A stretch of 64,000 bases of DNA from Thiothrix nivea DSM 5205 (GCF_000260135.1 NZ_JH651384.1:871693-935692), one strand, 5' to 3'. Numbered from the stretch's first letter, positions 17,759 through 26,738 are shown. Notes: generated by a model from the letters alone, not told the origin. A program made the numbers and translations.

Positions 17759-18334
17759 TCAGAGCAATACCTGTATGCCCTTCTGCATATCCTGTTGAAG
17801 GGAGAAAAATGCCGCATAAGACAAGCTGAACCGTTGTTGGCTGGTGATGGGGGCATCCAGCACATGATTCAGGATTGCCCGCATCGTCCCGGCATGGGAA
17901 ACCAGCAGGACATGCTGGCCGGCATATTTTTCCATAACTTGCCACCACGCCTGGGTAACCCTGCTGGTGAACGTCTTCAGTGGTTCGGCCCCTTGCGGGC
18001 GGCAATGCAGCGGGTCAGAGTACAAAGCCCGGTAAGCTTCCGGTTCCGTTGCGCTGATTTCAGCTGGAGCGCGGCCTTCCCACACACCATAACCTGCTTC
18101 CCGCAAATCGTGGATTATTTCCAGCGGCAGGCTACGGCTACCGGCCAAGGCTTCGGCAAACGCCCGGCAGCGTAGCATCGGGGAAGAAACCACGGCATCC
18201 CAACCCGCTTTACCTTCCAGTGCCGCCCACATCTGCTGCCAGCCTGCTGCGCTGAGTGGGTCATCAGTGCCACTGCCCCGGTAGCGGTTACCACCTTCCG
18301 GTTCACCGTGACGGAGAAAATCAATTCTGGTCAT
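17759..18334 (-). CDS. Histidine phosphatase family protein
   Basis: A 191-residue phosphoglycerate-mutase-like phosphatase. The catalytic LRHGEP motif is at residues 7-12, with Arg at SSPMLRCRAFA, Glu in EAGYGVWEGR and the second catalytic His in LLVSHAGTMRA. Size and the YGVWEG segment resemble alpha-ribazole phosphatase CobC, but no cobalamin genes are nearby, so the substrate is left open. It overlaps ampD by 4 bases as the last gene of a trx-ampD operon. Confidence 0.85.
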   Translation of the reverse strand: MTRIDFLRHGEPEGGNRYRGSGTDDPLSAAGWQQMWAALEGKAGWDAVVSSPMLRCRAFAEALAGSRSLPLEIIHDLREAGYGVWEGRAPAEISATEPEAYRALYSDPLHCRPQGAEPLKTFTSRVTQAWWQVMEKYAGQHVLLVSHAGTMRAILNHVLDAPITSQQRFSLSYAAFFSLQQDMQKGIQVLL

Positions 18335-18897
18335 AAGGCAGGCAACTCCACACCAAAAGCATCACTCAAGCGTTTCCAGTCGAAAAAAGGGCCGGGGTCT
18401 GTCTTGCGCCCGGGGGCAATGTGTTCATGCCCGGTCACATGTTCCAAAGCCAATGAGGGGTAAGCAGCGACCAGTGCTGGCAGCAGGGTTTGCAGTTGCT
18501 GGTATTGTGCTTCCGTAAATGGCTCGAAATCGGAACCCTCCATTTCGATACCGATTGAGAAGTCATTACAATTATTTCTACCCGCATAGTTTGACACACC
18601 AGCATGGAAGGCGCGCTTGTGGAAGGGCACATACTGGACAAGCTCGCCATTTCGCCTGATCAACAGATGGCTGGCTACCCGCAAGTGGCAGATTTCCCTA
18701 AAAAAAGGGTGGGCATCCGCATCCAGCCGGTTGGTGAACAGGTGGTCGATCCACGGCCCACCGAACTGATAGGGTGGCAAACTGATATTATGCAGCACGA
18801 TAAGGTCGGGCGCGCAACCTTCCGGGCGGTCGTCGTGATTGGGCGAAGGGCACTGCCGCGCCACGTCGAGCAGACCAGTTTCGGCATCAATATTCAT
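18331..18897 (-). CDS. ampD: 1,6-anhydro-N-acetylmuramyl-L-alanine amidase AmpD
   Basis: A 188-residue cytoplasmic zinc amidase that cleaves the peptide from anhydromuropeptides during peptidoglycan recycling. It closely resembles E. coli AmpD: LHNISLPPYQFGGPWID, AHPFFREI, YVPFHKRAFHAGVS, NDFSIGIEMEG and GHEHIAPGRKTDPGP. Zinc ligands correspond to His in LHN, His in GHEH and Asp in KTDPG. It overlaps both neighbours by ATGA junctions, so it is translationally coupled to the upstream thioredoxin-like protein. Confidence 0.95.
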   Translation of the reverse strand: MNIDAETGLLDVARQCPSPNHDDRPEGCAPDLIVLHNISLPPYQFGGPWIDHLFTNRLDADAHPFFREICHLRVASHLLIRRNGELVQYVPFHKRAFHAGVSNYAGRNNCNDFSIGIEMEGSDFEPFTEAQYQQLQTLLPALVAAYPSLALEHVTGHEHIAPGRKTDPGPFFDWKRLSDAFGVELPAL

Positions 18898-19238
18898 GGC
18901 TCCTCCTCGGATGGTAGGTTCTTTGCTTGCCGGATAGCGGCATCAATCCTCTCCGGTAAAGGTACGCATTGCAACTCACGGTGATAGTTGCCATCCACAT
19001 ACAGGAACATGGCGGGCAGATGAAAAACTTCCAACGCGTTAACCAACCCGCCGTTATGGACAGCATCCACCTCAAAAACTGGCAGCGGTTCGTATTCCCG
19101 CAAAAATTTTCCCAAAGCCTGCTTGAGGCTGCGGCACGCGCCACAGTTGGGCGCAGTGAAAAACACCAGTGCCGCGCCCGGCGTTTCCGTCAGCACATGA
19201 TGGAAATTGAGGTCGTCAAGTCTTGCGATTTTTGTCAT
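18894..19238 (-). CDS. Thioredoxin-fold protein with CGAC motif
   Basis: A 114-residue thioredoxin-like protein. The active site is APNCGACRSLK, in place of the usual WCGPC, and the cis-Pro segment is HLPAMFLYVDG. There is no signal peptide, so it is predicted to be cytoplasmic. I chose the ATG at 19238 (MTKIARL), three codons after another Met. It is divergent from rep and first in an operon with ampD and a phosphatase. Its redox partner is unknown. Confidence 0.82.
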   Translation of the reverse strand: MTKIARLDDLNFHHVLTETPGAALVFFTAPNCGACRSLKQALGKFLREYEPLPVFEVDAVHNGGLVNALEVFHLPAMFLYVDGNYHRELQCVPLPERIDAAIRQAKNLPSEEEP

Positions 19239-19280
19239 GGCGGGCATTATAGGCGGCCTTCCAGCTTAGATGAACTACCC

Positions 19281-21278
19281 ATGCAAGGTCTGAATCCCCA
19301 ACAACAGGAAGCTGTCACCCACCTCGGCACACCATTACTGGTGCTGGCGGGCGCTGGCAGCGGCAAAACCCGTGTCATCACCCAGAAAATCGCCTGGATG
19401 ATCCGCAAGGGCGTGCATTCCGCCGACCAGATTGCCGCGATCACCTTCACCAACAAAGCCGCCCGCGAAATGCGCGAACGCGCCAGCAAACTGCTGAGCA
19501 AGGAAGAGGCTCGCGGCCTGACCGTTTCCACTTTCCACACCCTCGGCCTCAATATCATCAAGCGCGAAGCCAAGCGGCTGGGCTACAAGAGCAATTTCAG
19601 CATCCTCGACGCGCAGGACAGCGGAGCGATCCTGAAAGAACTGGCACACAAGGAAGAAGTGGAGGAAGCCGACGGCCTGCGCTGGATCATTTCCCGATGG
19701 AAAAACGACTTCATTTCCCCCGAGGAAGCCGCGCTGCAAGCCAACACCACCGACGAAAAACTCGCCGCCATCCTTTACGAAAAATACCAGCGGCAAATCA
19801 AAGCCTACAACGCGGTTGATTTTGACGACCTGATCGTGCTACCGGTAAAACTGTTTGAGCAGCATCCCGATGCCCTGCAACACTGGCAAAACAAGTTGCG
19901 CTACCTGCTGGTCGACGAATATCAGGACACCAATGCCTGCCAGTACAAACTGATCCGCCTGCTTGCCGGAATGCGCGGCGCACTCACCGCCGTAGGCGAC
20001 GATGACCAGTCCATCTATGCCTGGCGCGGCGCACGCCCGGAAAACATTATCCAGCTCCAACGCGACTATCCCATGCTGAAAGTCGTCATGCTGGAACAGA
20101 ACTACCGCTCCACCAGCCGCATCCTCAACAGCGCCAATGCCCTGATCGGCAACAACCCGCACCTGTTTTCCAAAAACCTGTGGAGTACGCTCGGCGAAGG
20201 CGACCCGATCCGCATCATGCCCTGCCGCACCCCGGATAACGAGGCCGAAAAAGTCGTCGGCGAAATCATCAAGAAACATTTCCGCGACCGTACTGCCTAC
20301 AAGGATTTCGCCATCCTCTACCGCAGCAACCACCAGAGCCGCCTGTTTGAAAAAGCCCTGCGCGAAAACAACATTCCCTACAAGCTCACTGGCGGCACGT
20401 CGTTTTTCGAGCGCTCCGAAGTCAAGGACATCCTCGCCTACCTGCGCCTGATCGCCAACCCGGATGACGATGCCGCCTTCCTGCGCATCATCAACACCCC
20501 CAAACGCGAGATAGGCACCTCCACGCTGGAAAAGCTCGGCGAATACGCCCACGAGCGTCACGCCAGCCTGTTCGCCGCCGCGCAGGAACTCGGTTTCGCC
20601 CAGCGCGTTTCCGCCAAAGCCCAGCAACGGGTGGAAACTTTCAGCTTCTGGCTACACGAAATGGTACGCTCCGCCGAAGGCGCTGACCCCACCAAAATCG
20701 CCCGTCAGGTCATCACCGACATCGGCTACGAAGACTGGCTAAAAAACACCTGCAACACCCCCAAACAGGCCGAAGCCCGCAGCAAAAACGTGTGGGAAGT
20801 CGTCGAATGGGTACGCAAACTGCACGACGACGGCGCGGGTAAGGAAACATTGAGCGATATTATCGCCCACATGAGCCTAGTCGACATGCTGGAACGCAAC
20901 AGCGAGGAAAAGGAACAGGATGCCGTTGCCCTGATGACCCTGCACGCGGCCAAAGGGCTGGAATTCCCCAACGTGTTCCTGGTCGGCATGGAGGAAGAAC
21001 TGCTACCCCACGCCAACAGTATCGACGAACACGGCATCCAGGAGGAACGGCGGCTGGCTTACGTTGGCATTACCCGTGCGCAGAAAAACCTCGTCATCAG
21101 CTATGCCAAGGTACGCTCACGTTACGGGGAATCTTCCACTGTCGAACCCAGCCGTTTTCTCGAAGAATTGCCTCCGGAACATCTGGAGTGGGACAACAAG
21201 AAGGTAGTGTCGGATGAAGAGCGGCAGGAAACAGCCCGCGCCTACATCTCGAATCTGAAAGGTTTGCTGGGTGATTAA
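19281..21278 (+). CDS. rep: ATP-dependent DNA helicase Rep
   Basis: A 665-residue superfamily 1A 3'-5' helicase that removes protein roadblocks and restarts forks. Walker A is AGAGSGKTRVI, then TFTNKAAREM, VDEYQDTN, GDDDQSIYAWRGA, LEQNYRST and the C-terminal VALMTLHAAKGLEF and RRLAYVGITRA. Length matches E. coli Rep (673). The open frame runs about 300 bp further upstream across the divergent thioredoxin gene, but homology starts at MQGLNPQQQEAV, so the ATG at 19281 is used. A hairpin follows. Confidence 0.95.
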   Translation: MQGLNPQQQEAVTHLGTPLLVLAGAGSGKTRVITQKIAWMIRKGVHSADQIAAITFTNKAAREMRERASKLLSKEEARGLTVSTFHTLGLNIIKREAKRLGYKSNFSILDAQDSGAILKELAHKEEVEEADGLRWIISRWKNDFISPEEAALQANTTDEKLAAILYEKYQRQIKAYNAVDFDDLIVLPVKLFEQHPDALQHWQNKLRYLLVDEYQDTNACQYKLIRLLAGMRGALTAVGDDDQSIYAWRGARPENIIQLQRDYPMLKVVMLEQNYRSTSRILNSANALIGNNPHLFSKNLWSTLGEGDPIRIMPCRTPDNEAEKVVGEIIKKHFRDRTAYKDFAILYRSNHQSRLFEKALRENNIPYKLTGGTSFFERSEVKDILAYLRLIANPDDDAAFLRIINTPKREIGTSTLEKLGEYAHERHASLFAAAQELGFAQRVSAKAQQRVETFSFWLHEMVRSAEGADPTKIARQVITDIGYEDWLKNTCNTPKQAEARSKNVWEVVEWVRKLHDDGAGKETLSDIIAHMSLVDMLERNSEEKEQDAVALMTLHAAKGLEFPNVFLVGMEEELLPHANSIDEHGIQEERRLAYVGITRAQKNLVISYAKVRSRYGESSTVEPSRFLEELPPEHLEWDNKKVVSDEERQETARAYISNLKGLLGD

Positions 21279-21312
21279 ACCATCACCACAACAGAAAAAC
21301 AGGCAGAAATGA

Positions 21313-21347
21313 AAAAGGGTTGCAGACTGAAATCACGCAACCCTTTG
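21313..21347 (-). terminator. Displaced tRNA-Asn terminator copy
   Basis: A 10-bp perfect stem (AAAGGGTTGC / GCAACCCTTT) is followed on the minus strand by five T residues. It sits just past the 3' fragment of tRNA-Asn and mirrors the terminator after the intact tRNA gene at 30156-30191. It can also serve rep, which ends 35 bp away. Confidence 0.65.
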
Positions 21348-21404
21348 AATTCATTGGCTCCCCGAGACGGACTCGAACCGCCGACCCAATGATTAACAGT
21401 CATC
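21338..21404. repeat. Left attachment site (tRNA-Asn 3' fragment)
   Basis: A 67-bp direct repeat of 30182-30248 with one mismatch. Bases 21356-21404 reproduce the last 49 nucleotides of tRNA-Asn including CCA, and the repeat continues into the terminator stem. Beyond 21404 the similarity stops abruptly. This is the standard footprint of a tyrosine integrase inserting into the 3' part of a tRNA gene. Confidence 0.9.
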
Positions 21405-21518
21405 TCACATCCTACTTTATGGCATCCAAAAATCACCGAAAATCCTTTTATAAATCAATGGTTATATAGTCAGCTTGCCCATTTTCTTCCAGATTGATAC
21501 AGTGGTTTCCGGCATCAA

Positions 21519-21540
21519 AACCGTACCGGAAACCGTACCG
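21519..21540 (+). repeat. Paired AACCGTACCG repeats, left end
   Basis: Two copies of AACCGTACCG (21519-21528 and 21531-21540) lie 12 bp apart just upstream of the integrase gene. The same pair with the same 12-bp period occurs in the same orientation at 30121-30142, at the other end of the element. They are candidate arm-type sites for the integrase. Confidence 0.65.
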
Positions 21541-21554
21541 TAAGGAAGTAGCCA

Positions 21555-22781
21555 ATGGCGAACACGTTCACGAACCACAAGGGCATAAAGGCGGCGTCTA
21601 CCGACAAGGCTCAAACCATGTTCAAGGATACCGAATGCAAGGGGCTTTACTTGCGTGTCTACCCAACGGGGCGGAAGGCATTCATTCATCGTTATTGGCT
21701 GAAAGGAAAAGAACGGCTCTACACCCTGGGCTTGCCGGAACTAACTGCCAAAAGCACGGAACGCGAAATAGCGGGGGCGCTCTCCAAAGCACGGGCATTG
21801 GTGGCGGAACAAAAAGCACAAGCACAAGACGGCATAGACCCAGCCATTGAACGCAACCTGAAAGCGCACAAGGTGGCAACCATGCCGACCATTGAACAGT
21901 TTGCGGACACCTACATAAACCTGTACGCCAAGGCCAGAAAGAAAAGCTGGGAAACCGACCGGCGATACCTTGCCCGTGATGTTGTCCCGATCCTTGGCAG
22001 CCTGCCACTGGACAAGGTGGGGCGCGGGCATGTCGTGGCACTGCTGGACAAAAAGCAGGAAGCCGGGGCGATGGTGGCGCGTAACCGGCTTATCAGCCTG
22101 CTATCCAAGTTCTTCAACTACGCCATAGAGCGCGGGCATATCACAGCCAATCCGGCGGCAGGCATCAAACGCACCAAGGAAACCAGCGTGGAACGCACCC
22201 TGAACGATGCAGAGATACGCTTCCTCTGGGAACAGACGGGTGACAAGACACAATTGGAACCATCCACGGCGCTGGCCATCCGCATGGTGCTGATTACCGG
22301 GCAAAGGCCGGGGGAAGTTGCCGCCATGCACGAAAGCCAGTTACAGGGCGACGTATGGCGCATGGAAGACACCAAGAACGGGCTTGCGCATTCCGTGCCA
22401 CTGTCACCCATGGCGCTGGAAATCATTGGGCAGGCACGGCCACATGCCCGCAATGGGGTACTGTTCCCAAACCTGAAAGGCGAAGTCATGGCGGGAACCA
22501 TTATGCCACGGGCAATGAAACGCATGGACTGGCCGGACAAGCCCGCCACCCCGCACGACTTGCGCCGCACCTGCCTGACCGGGCTGGGGGCGATGGGCTT
22601 CAACCGGCTGGTGCAAGACAAGGTTGCCAACCACAAAGACCGCACCATTGGGGGCGTGTATGACCGTTACGACTACATGGCAGAGAAACGCCAAGCCCTG
22701 GAAGCGTGGGGGCGGAAACTGGATGCGATCCTGAACGGGCATACTGGCGGCAACGTGGTTCCTTTCAAGATTGCAGGTTAA
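21555..22781 (+). CDS. Tyrosine site-specific integrase (P4-type)
   Basis: A 408-residue integrase of the DUF4102/P4 type. Residues 1-100 form the arm-binding domain (KGLYLRVYPTGRKAF), about 110-205 the core-binding SAM-like domain, and the remainder the catalytic domain. Catalytic residues visible are Arg251 (GQRPGEV), Lys274, His334 and Arg337 (PHDLRRT), His360 (ANHKD) and Tyr369 (GGVYDRYDY). It reads away from the left attachment site. AAGGAAG lies upstream of the ATG. It should catalyse excision and integration at tRNA-Asn. Confidence 0.95.
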   Translation: MANTFTNHKGIKAASTDKAQTMFKDTECKGLYLRVYPTGRKAFIHRYWLKGKERLYTLGLPELTAKSTEREIAGALSKARALVAEQKAQAQDGIDPAIERNLKAHKVATMPTIEQFADTYINLYAKARKKSWETDRRYLARDVVPILGSLPLDKVGRGHVVALLDKKQEAGAMVARNRLISLLSKFFNYAIERGHITANPAAGIKRTKETSVERTLNDAEIRFLWEQTGDKTQLEPSTALAIRMVLITGQRPGEVAAMHESQLQGDVWRMEDTKNGLAHSVPLSPMALEIIGQARPHARNGVLFPNLKGEVMAGTIMPRAMKRMDWPDKPATPHDLRRTCLTGLGAMGFNRLVQDKVANHKDRTIGGVYDRYDYMAEKRQALEAWGRKLDAILNGHTGGNVVPFKIAG

Positions 22782-22810
22782 TTAAATTGTGCATACAATC
22801 AGGGTGAAAC

Positions 22811-23089
22811 ATGAAAATAGACTATGACCCGAAGAAGAACGCCTGGAACATTGCACACAGGGATTTGCCCTTTGACCTTGTGGAGCATGTTGACTGGGAT
22901 ACGGCACTGATTCGGGAGGATACCCGGCACGACTACCCGGAACGGCGTTACATCATGCTGGCCTGCCTGAATGGTGCTTTGCATGTCGCGTGTTTTACCC
23001 CGATAAAGGACGGCATCAGGGTTATCAGTTTCAGGAAGGCAACCAAACCAGAAAGGCGGAATTATGAACGGCAATACCACCCATGTTGA
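22811..23089 (+). CDS. brnT: BrnT-family ribonuclease toxin
   Basis: A 92-residue protein matching BrnT toxins: MKIDYDPKKNAWN at the start corresponds to the family's FEWDPxKxxxN, followed by DTRHDYPERRYIM and GIRVISFRKATKPERRNYE. BrnT is a RelE-like ribonuclease of type II toxin-antitoxin systems. The downstream partner overlaps its end by 26 bp, which is the usual brnTA order. It probably stabilises the element. Confidence 0.9.
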   Translation: MKIDYDPKKNAWNIAHRDLPFDLVEHVDWDTALIREDTRHDYPERRYIMLACLNGALHVACFTPIKDGIRVISFRKATKPERRNYERQYHPC

Positions 23090-23354
23090 AAAGCCCTTGA
23101 CCGACGAAGGCGGCGAAGTACGCGAACTGACAGCGGCAGATATGGCGGCATTCAGCCCACTGGCTGACGTGTTGCCGGAACTGGCCAAAATCGTGCCAAG
23201 GCGTGGCAAGCAGAAAGCACCCACCAAGGAACGCATTACCATCCGGCTATCATCCGATGTGGTGGAGTATTTCAGGGATAGCGGCGAAGGCTGGCAAACC
23301 CGGCTTGATGAAGTGCTGAAAGCTTACATCGCGGAACATCGCAGGGCGGCATAG
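23064..23354 (+). CDS. brnA: BrnA-family antitoxin
   Basis: A 96-residue antitoxin. The C-terminal ribbon-helix-helix part reads KERITIRLSSDVVEYFRDSG followed by GWQTRLDEVLKAYIAEHR, typical of BrnA, which neutralises BrnT and represses the operon. The N-terminal half is acidic and probably disordered. The start overlaps the toxin gene end. A cluster of TTCCCGCA repeats begins at its stop codon. Confidence 0.9.
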   Translation: MNGNTTHVEKPLTDEGGEVRELTAADMAAFSPLADVLPELAKIVPRRGKQKAPTKERITIRLSSDVVEYFRDSGEGWQTRLDEVLKAYIAEHRRAA

Positions 23355-23492
23355 TTCCCGCATTTCCCGCAAACGCCGAAAATCAACGATAAGATATTGA
23401 TTAATAAAGGATTTATGATGCGGGAACACTTCCCGCAATTTCCCGCAAGCACCTGAAAAACTGATATTTAACAATTGGTTAGAGTGCGGGAA
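23355..23492. repeat. Iteron-like cluster 1 (TTCCCGCA)
   Basis: Six copies of TTCCCGCA occur: forward at 23355, 23364, 23430 and 23440, inverted at 23419-23426 and 23485-23492. The best copies read TTTCCCGCAA. The segment between 23373 and 23420 is A+T-rich (AATCAACGATAAGATATTG and so on). It occupies the 240-bp non-coding gap between brnA and the next gene. The same motif recurs six times at 29907-30011. Confidence 0.8.
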
Positions 23493-23595
23493 GTTTCCAA
23501 CCGGCATCTAGGGTAGGCCACCCGAAAAGCAGAATCCTTTCACTGCCTGATGCTGGTTCCTATTTTGAAAGGTTGCACCTGAAAGGGGGTGTTTC

Positions 23596-24276
23596 ATGTC
23601 CCAATGGGAAAAGTTACTGGTTGAAGCTGGCCTGGAAGACCACAAGGCAGATTGGCGCAAATGGCGATTTATTGAAAATATCCAGCTTAGGGAAGTATTG
23701 CTGCTAACCTTCGGGCTTAACCCTGCTTCCGGCCTGTTCTACTGCGAAGCCCCATGTTTTCATGATTGGTGGCCTTGCATTCGGGATAAGCTGGCAACCA
23801 AAAGCAGCCAACTTGCCGAGAAGTTTGGGTTTATTGCGTACTTGGCTTCACGAAAATTTGTTGAGCCTGAAAGATGCGACGAATCACACCCCCACTACAG
23901 CCCGGAAGCCTGCAAGGATGGGTACATTTACTATGATGCCGAAATAACTGCTGGGCAGTTTGCAGCATGGGTAAGCCCGATACTAGGTGAAGTAGGCTGG
24001 GAATTGCCGCCTGAATTTCCCATTGGGAAAGCAGAAAAAAGCGACGCCAGCGAGAAGCTCACCAGCCAGCAGGCAAGGAAGCACAACAATATGTTAGCGC
24101 TTATTCGTGCCATGGCAATAGACAAATACAACTACAAACCTGGCGAACGCAACACTGCAACAGGAGGAAACAAAGGCAGTATTGCGGTTGCATGTGACCA
24201 ACAAGGCTTTAAGATTGATGGCGAGACGGTAAAAAAATACCTGGAGGAGGCTAATGAAAAGCATTCGCCACCTTGA
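23596..24276 (+). CDS. Element-encoded hypothetical protein
   Basis: A 226-residue soluble protein of unknown function. The N-terminus is Trp-rich (MSQWEKLLVEAG, DWRKWRFIENIQLREVLLL). The C-terminal third, NNMLALIRAMAIDKYNY, NKGSIAVACDQQGFKIDGETVKKYLEEA, looks like a small helical DNA-binding-type module seen in phage and island proteins. GGGGGTG lies upstream of the ATG. It is separated from brnA by the repeat cluster. I do not assign a function. Confidence 0.7.
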   Translation: MSQWEKLLVEAGLEDHKADWRKWRFIENIQLREVLLLTFGLNPASGLFYCEAPCFHDWWPCIRDKLATKSSQLAEKFGFIAYLASRKFVEPERCDESHPHYSPEACKDGYIYYDAEITAGQFAAWVSPILGEVGWELPPEFPIGKAEKSDASEKLTSQQARKHNNMLALIRAMAIDKYNYKPGERNTATGGNKGSIAVACDQQGFKIDGETVKKYLEEANEKHSPP

Positions 24277-24417
24277 TAATCAAATAGTTGCAACAGCTTG
24301 ACAAAAGCATGTTTCGCTTATCTAATTTTTTTGCCACGGTTCACAAACATACTTATATTTCAACATTCTGAAAAAATCGCCACCCGTAATACAACAACAA
24401 TGAATAGGTTGAAAAAC

Positions 24418-24921
24418 ATGCAAAAAGTCCTGATTAAATCAAGCAAATTAATTGTCCCCGTGGTTGCTGTCAGCTCCAATGGAAACATCAAAGCCCAAAC
24501 CCCTCAAGGAGAACGTTGGTTTAAAGCGCCAGATGTTTCGTATGACCTTGCGGGAGGAACACCAATGGAAGATACGCTTACACCCTCCAGAAATAGCAGT
24601 CATATCAAAGATGTAAATACACCTTCCACCGAAAACAAAAACGAAGGCTTCAGTGATGCCAAATTATTATTGCTGTACGAGTCACGCAAGAAATCCGGCA
24701 TTGTCGCTGCCTTGTTAAATCTTTTTCTCCCTGGTGCTGGCTATATTTATAGTGGCCAGTGGATAACTGGCGTGGTTACATTTTTCTTTGTTATTGCCCT
24801 AATCATTTTTAGCCTCGGGGTTCTTATAATCCCGGTAGCTTTAGCGCTTATTGCGGATGGCTTTCTGTCTGCCAGTCGTTATAACAAGAAATTAATTGGC
24901 AATATGCTGGCAGGAGGTTAG
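24418..24921 (+). CDS. TM2-domain-like membrane protein
   Basis: A 167-residue protein with two hydrophobic segments near its C-terminus. SGIVAALLNLFLPGAGYIYSG followed by WITGVVTFFFVIALIIFSLG resembles a TM2 domain, and a further hydrophobic stretch LIIPVALALIADG follows. The N-terminal 95 residues are polar and probably cytoplasmic. The start is uncertain. The open frame extends to 24298, but the ATG at 24418 has AGG 9 bases upstream and removes an unlikely leader. Lower G+C than neighbours suggests recent transfer. The role in the element is unknown. Confidence 0.6.
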   Translation: MQKVLIKSSKLIVPVVAVSSNGNIKAQTPQGERWFKAPDVSYDLAGGTPMEDTLTPSRNSSHIKDVNTPSTENKNEGFSDAKLLLLYESRKKSGIVAALLNLFLPGAGYIYSGQWITGVVTFFFVIALIIFSLGVLIIPVALALIADGFLSASRYNKKLIGNMLAGG

Positions 24922-25003
24922 TTTTACTGCATTGCCAGTCTGAACCCATCACGGTTTTACAGAACACAATCTCAACTATCAAGAGCTGAACCAAGTAAGC
25001 AGG

Positions 25004-26589
25004 GTAAGCGTTCACGCCATTTGTAGCGGTTTGCGGGTACAGACCTGCCCCAAGGGGAAGCGCACGGCGACCGGCTTATGAGCCAAGCCTTGGGAGCACA
25101 CATAGCGCATCAGGGTTGCCATATCCATCCCCAATTGCCGGGCAGTCCCCAACACGGTCAGCACGGTTGGCCGGAACCTGTCCCCTTGTGCCGACTGGCT
25201 GGCAAAACTGGTCTTACGCCATTGCACGTAGGGGCGGATCACCCGTTCAGCGCGGTTATTGGTGAGGGGAATGCGTGTATCCTTGAGGAAAGTCCAGCAC
25301 ATGGCCTCATCTTTACGGAGATGTTTGCATTGGTTGCGGGTGCGTTTGCAGTTATCCAATGCTTCGCCCAGGCTGAGGGTGGCCTGGAAGCTGCGGCGCA
25401 GGCGCAGTATCCGCCGCCGGTAGCGTGCCGCCCCTTCGGGGTGCTGTTGCCAGCGGTGATGGGTGCGGACGGTGGCGCAGGCAATCAGCAGCAGGCGTTT
25501 GCCAACCATTCCCCCTCCGCCACAACGCCCGGCCATCTTGCGGAAGTGCCGGATCAGGTGTGCCCAGCACAGTTGCCGCCGTTCGGGCGGGACATTGCCG
25601 TAACCGCTGAAGTGGTCTGTCACCAGATAACCGGTAAAACTGCCCAACAAGGCATCGGCGGCAGCCTTGCCGCGTGAGTAATGGGTCATGAAGTACGTGA
25701 CGGTGTTGTCCGCCAATGCCCATAACCAGTAGGTGTTCGTGCCACGGTAATGGCGGGTTTCATCGGCATGGCAGACCGCCTGCCCACGCACATGCTCACC
25801 GACCTGACGGTACAGCGGCCCCATCCACGGGATGGATTTGCCTTGCGCTTTGCTGATCGCCCCGGTGCTGAAGCGCACCTGCCAGACTTCCCACAACAGG
25901 AGCTGGGTTTGGCGCATCGACAGGCGAAACTGTCCGGCCAGCACCACAATCCAGGCAATCACACCCGCACCCATTTGCCCGCTGGGGACCCAGTCCGGCC
26001 ACTGGCTGTGGTGTTGGTTGCCGCAGGATTGGCAGACACCGTGGTAAAACTGGTGCTCCGTCACCTCGGGTGGCGGCGGAGGGGCGATGTCCGTGACCTG
26101 ATGGCGGTAAGGGTTTTCCCAGTCAACCGCCACTGCCCCACCACAGGCGCAGGTGCTTTCCGGGAAATACTGTTCAGTGCGGGTCACTTGTTCGGGGGGA
26201 TATAACGCCCGTTCGTGGCGTGGATGGCCGGGTTGCCCGCCATGCGGGCGGCCACTCCCCTTGCGTTTTGGACGGGCTGCCCGTTGTTCCGGGCTGTCTG
26301 AGGACGGCGGTTTGGAGCTGTTGCGGGAACTGCTGCCCAGTTTGGCCACCAGTTCTTCGAGCTGTTTTTGCAGCGTTTCGACTTGCTGTTCCAACACCAC
26401 TACCCGTGCCGCTTGCTTCTCCAACCCGGCTATCCGTTCCTGTTGGCGCACGATCAGCTGATGTGCTTCATCAAGGGTGGTCGGCAGTGGGTGGGCTAGG
26501 GCTGGCAAGGGGATAATGGCTCGTTATTGGGATGGGGTGAATTTACTATAAAATCGCTGCAATGCCTATCAGAGGGCGTGAACGCTTAC
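25004..26589. mobile_element. IS66-family insertion sequence
   Basis: Perfect 15-bp terminal inverted repeats GTAAGCGTTCACGCC (25004-25018) and its complement (26575-26589) bound a single transposase gene. The 9 bp GTAAGCAGG flank both ends directly (24995-25003 and 26590-26598), consistent with the 8-bp target duplication of IS66 elements plus one chance base. No tnpA or tnpB is present, as in the single-gene ISBst12 subgroup. It landed in non-coding DNA inside the tRNA-Asn element. Confidence 0.93.
25012..26508 (-). CDS. IS66-family transposase
   Basis: A 498-residue DDE transposase. The N-terminal leucine-zipper-like coiled coil (LEKQAARVVVLEQQVETLQ) is followed by the IS66 linker SSRNSSKPPSSDSPEQ, a zinc-binding segment (STCACGG, CQSCGNQ) and the catalytic core. 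Candidate acidic residues are in VCHADETRHYRG, YLVTDHFSGY and NNRAERVIRP. It appears intact and fills the insertion sequence. Confidence 0.95.
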   Translation of the reverse strand: MPALAHPLPTTLDEAHQLIVRQQERIAGLEKQAARVVVLEQQVETLQKQLEELVAKLGSSSRNSSKPPSSDSPEQRAARPKRKGSGRPHGGQPGHPRHERALYPPEQVTRTEQYFPESTCACGGAVAVDWENPYRHQVTDIAPPPPPEVTEHQFYHGVCQSCGNQHHSQWPDWVPSGQMGAGVIAWIVVLAGQFRLSMRQTQLLLWEVWQVRFSTGAISKAQGKSIPWMGPLYRQVGEHVRGQAVCHADETRHYRGTNTYWLWALADNTVTYFMTHYSRGKAAADALLGSFTGYLVTDHFSGYGNVPPERRQLCWAHLIRHFRKMAGRCGGGGMVGKRLLLIACATVRTHHRWQQHPEGAARYRRRILRLRRSFQATLSLGEALDNCKRTRNQCKHLRKDEAMCWTFLKDTRIPLTNNRAERVIRPYVQWRKTSFASQSAQGDRFRPTVLTVLGTARQLGMDMATLMRYVCSQGLAHKPVAVRFPLGQVCTRKPLQMA

Positions 26590-26636
26590 GTAAGCAGGTA
26601 GGTGAATGCTGACATCCGACCAACAAATGAGGCGAA

Positions 26637-26677
26637 TTAGGTCTAAGTCGGTCAACTCAAAACCTAGTTAGACCTAT
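26637..26677. promoter_or_regulatory. Inverted repeat upstream of alpA-like gene
   Basis: TTAGGTCTAA (26637-26646) and TTAGACCTAT (26668-26677) form inverted half-sites 31 bp apart, start to start, about three helical turns. Each half is itself near-palindromic. They lie 62-102 bp before the regulator gene and may be an operator for it or for a helper-phage regulator. Confidence 0.5.
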
Positions 26678-26738
26678 GCCAACGCAAAATGCAGGATTCT
26701 AGCAGCCATCGTAACTAACCACGCAAGAGGTTGAAAAA

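Noticed and set aside
18969-19280. N-terminal extension of Rep by 104 residues
   Set aside because: It lies antisense to the thioredoxin-like gene and precedes the conserved Rep start.
21356-21404. Second tRNA-Asn gene
   Set aside because: Only the 3' 49 nucleotides are present; the acceptor 5' strand, D arm and part of the anticodon stem are missing.
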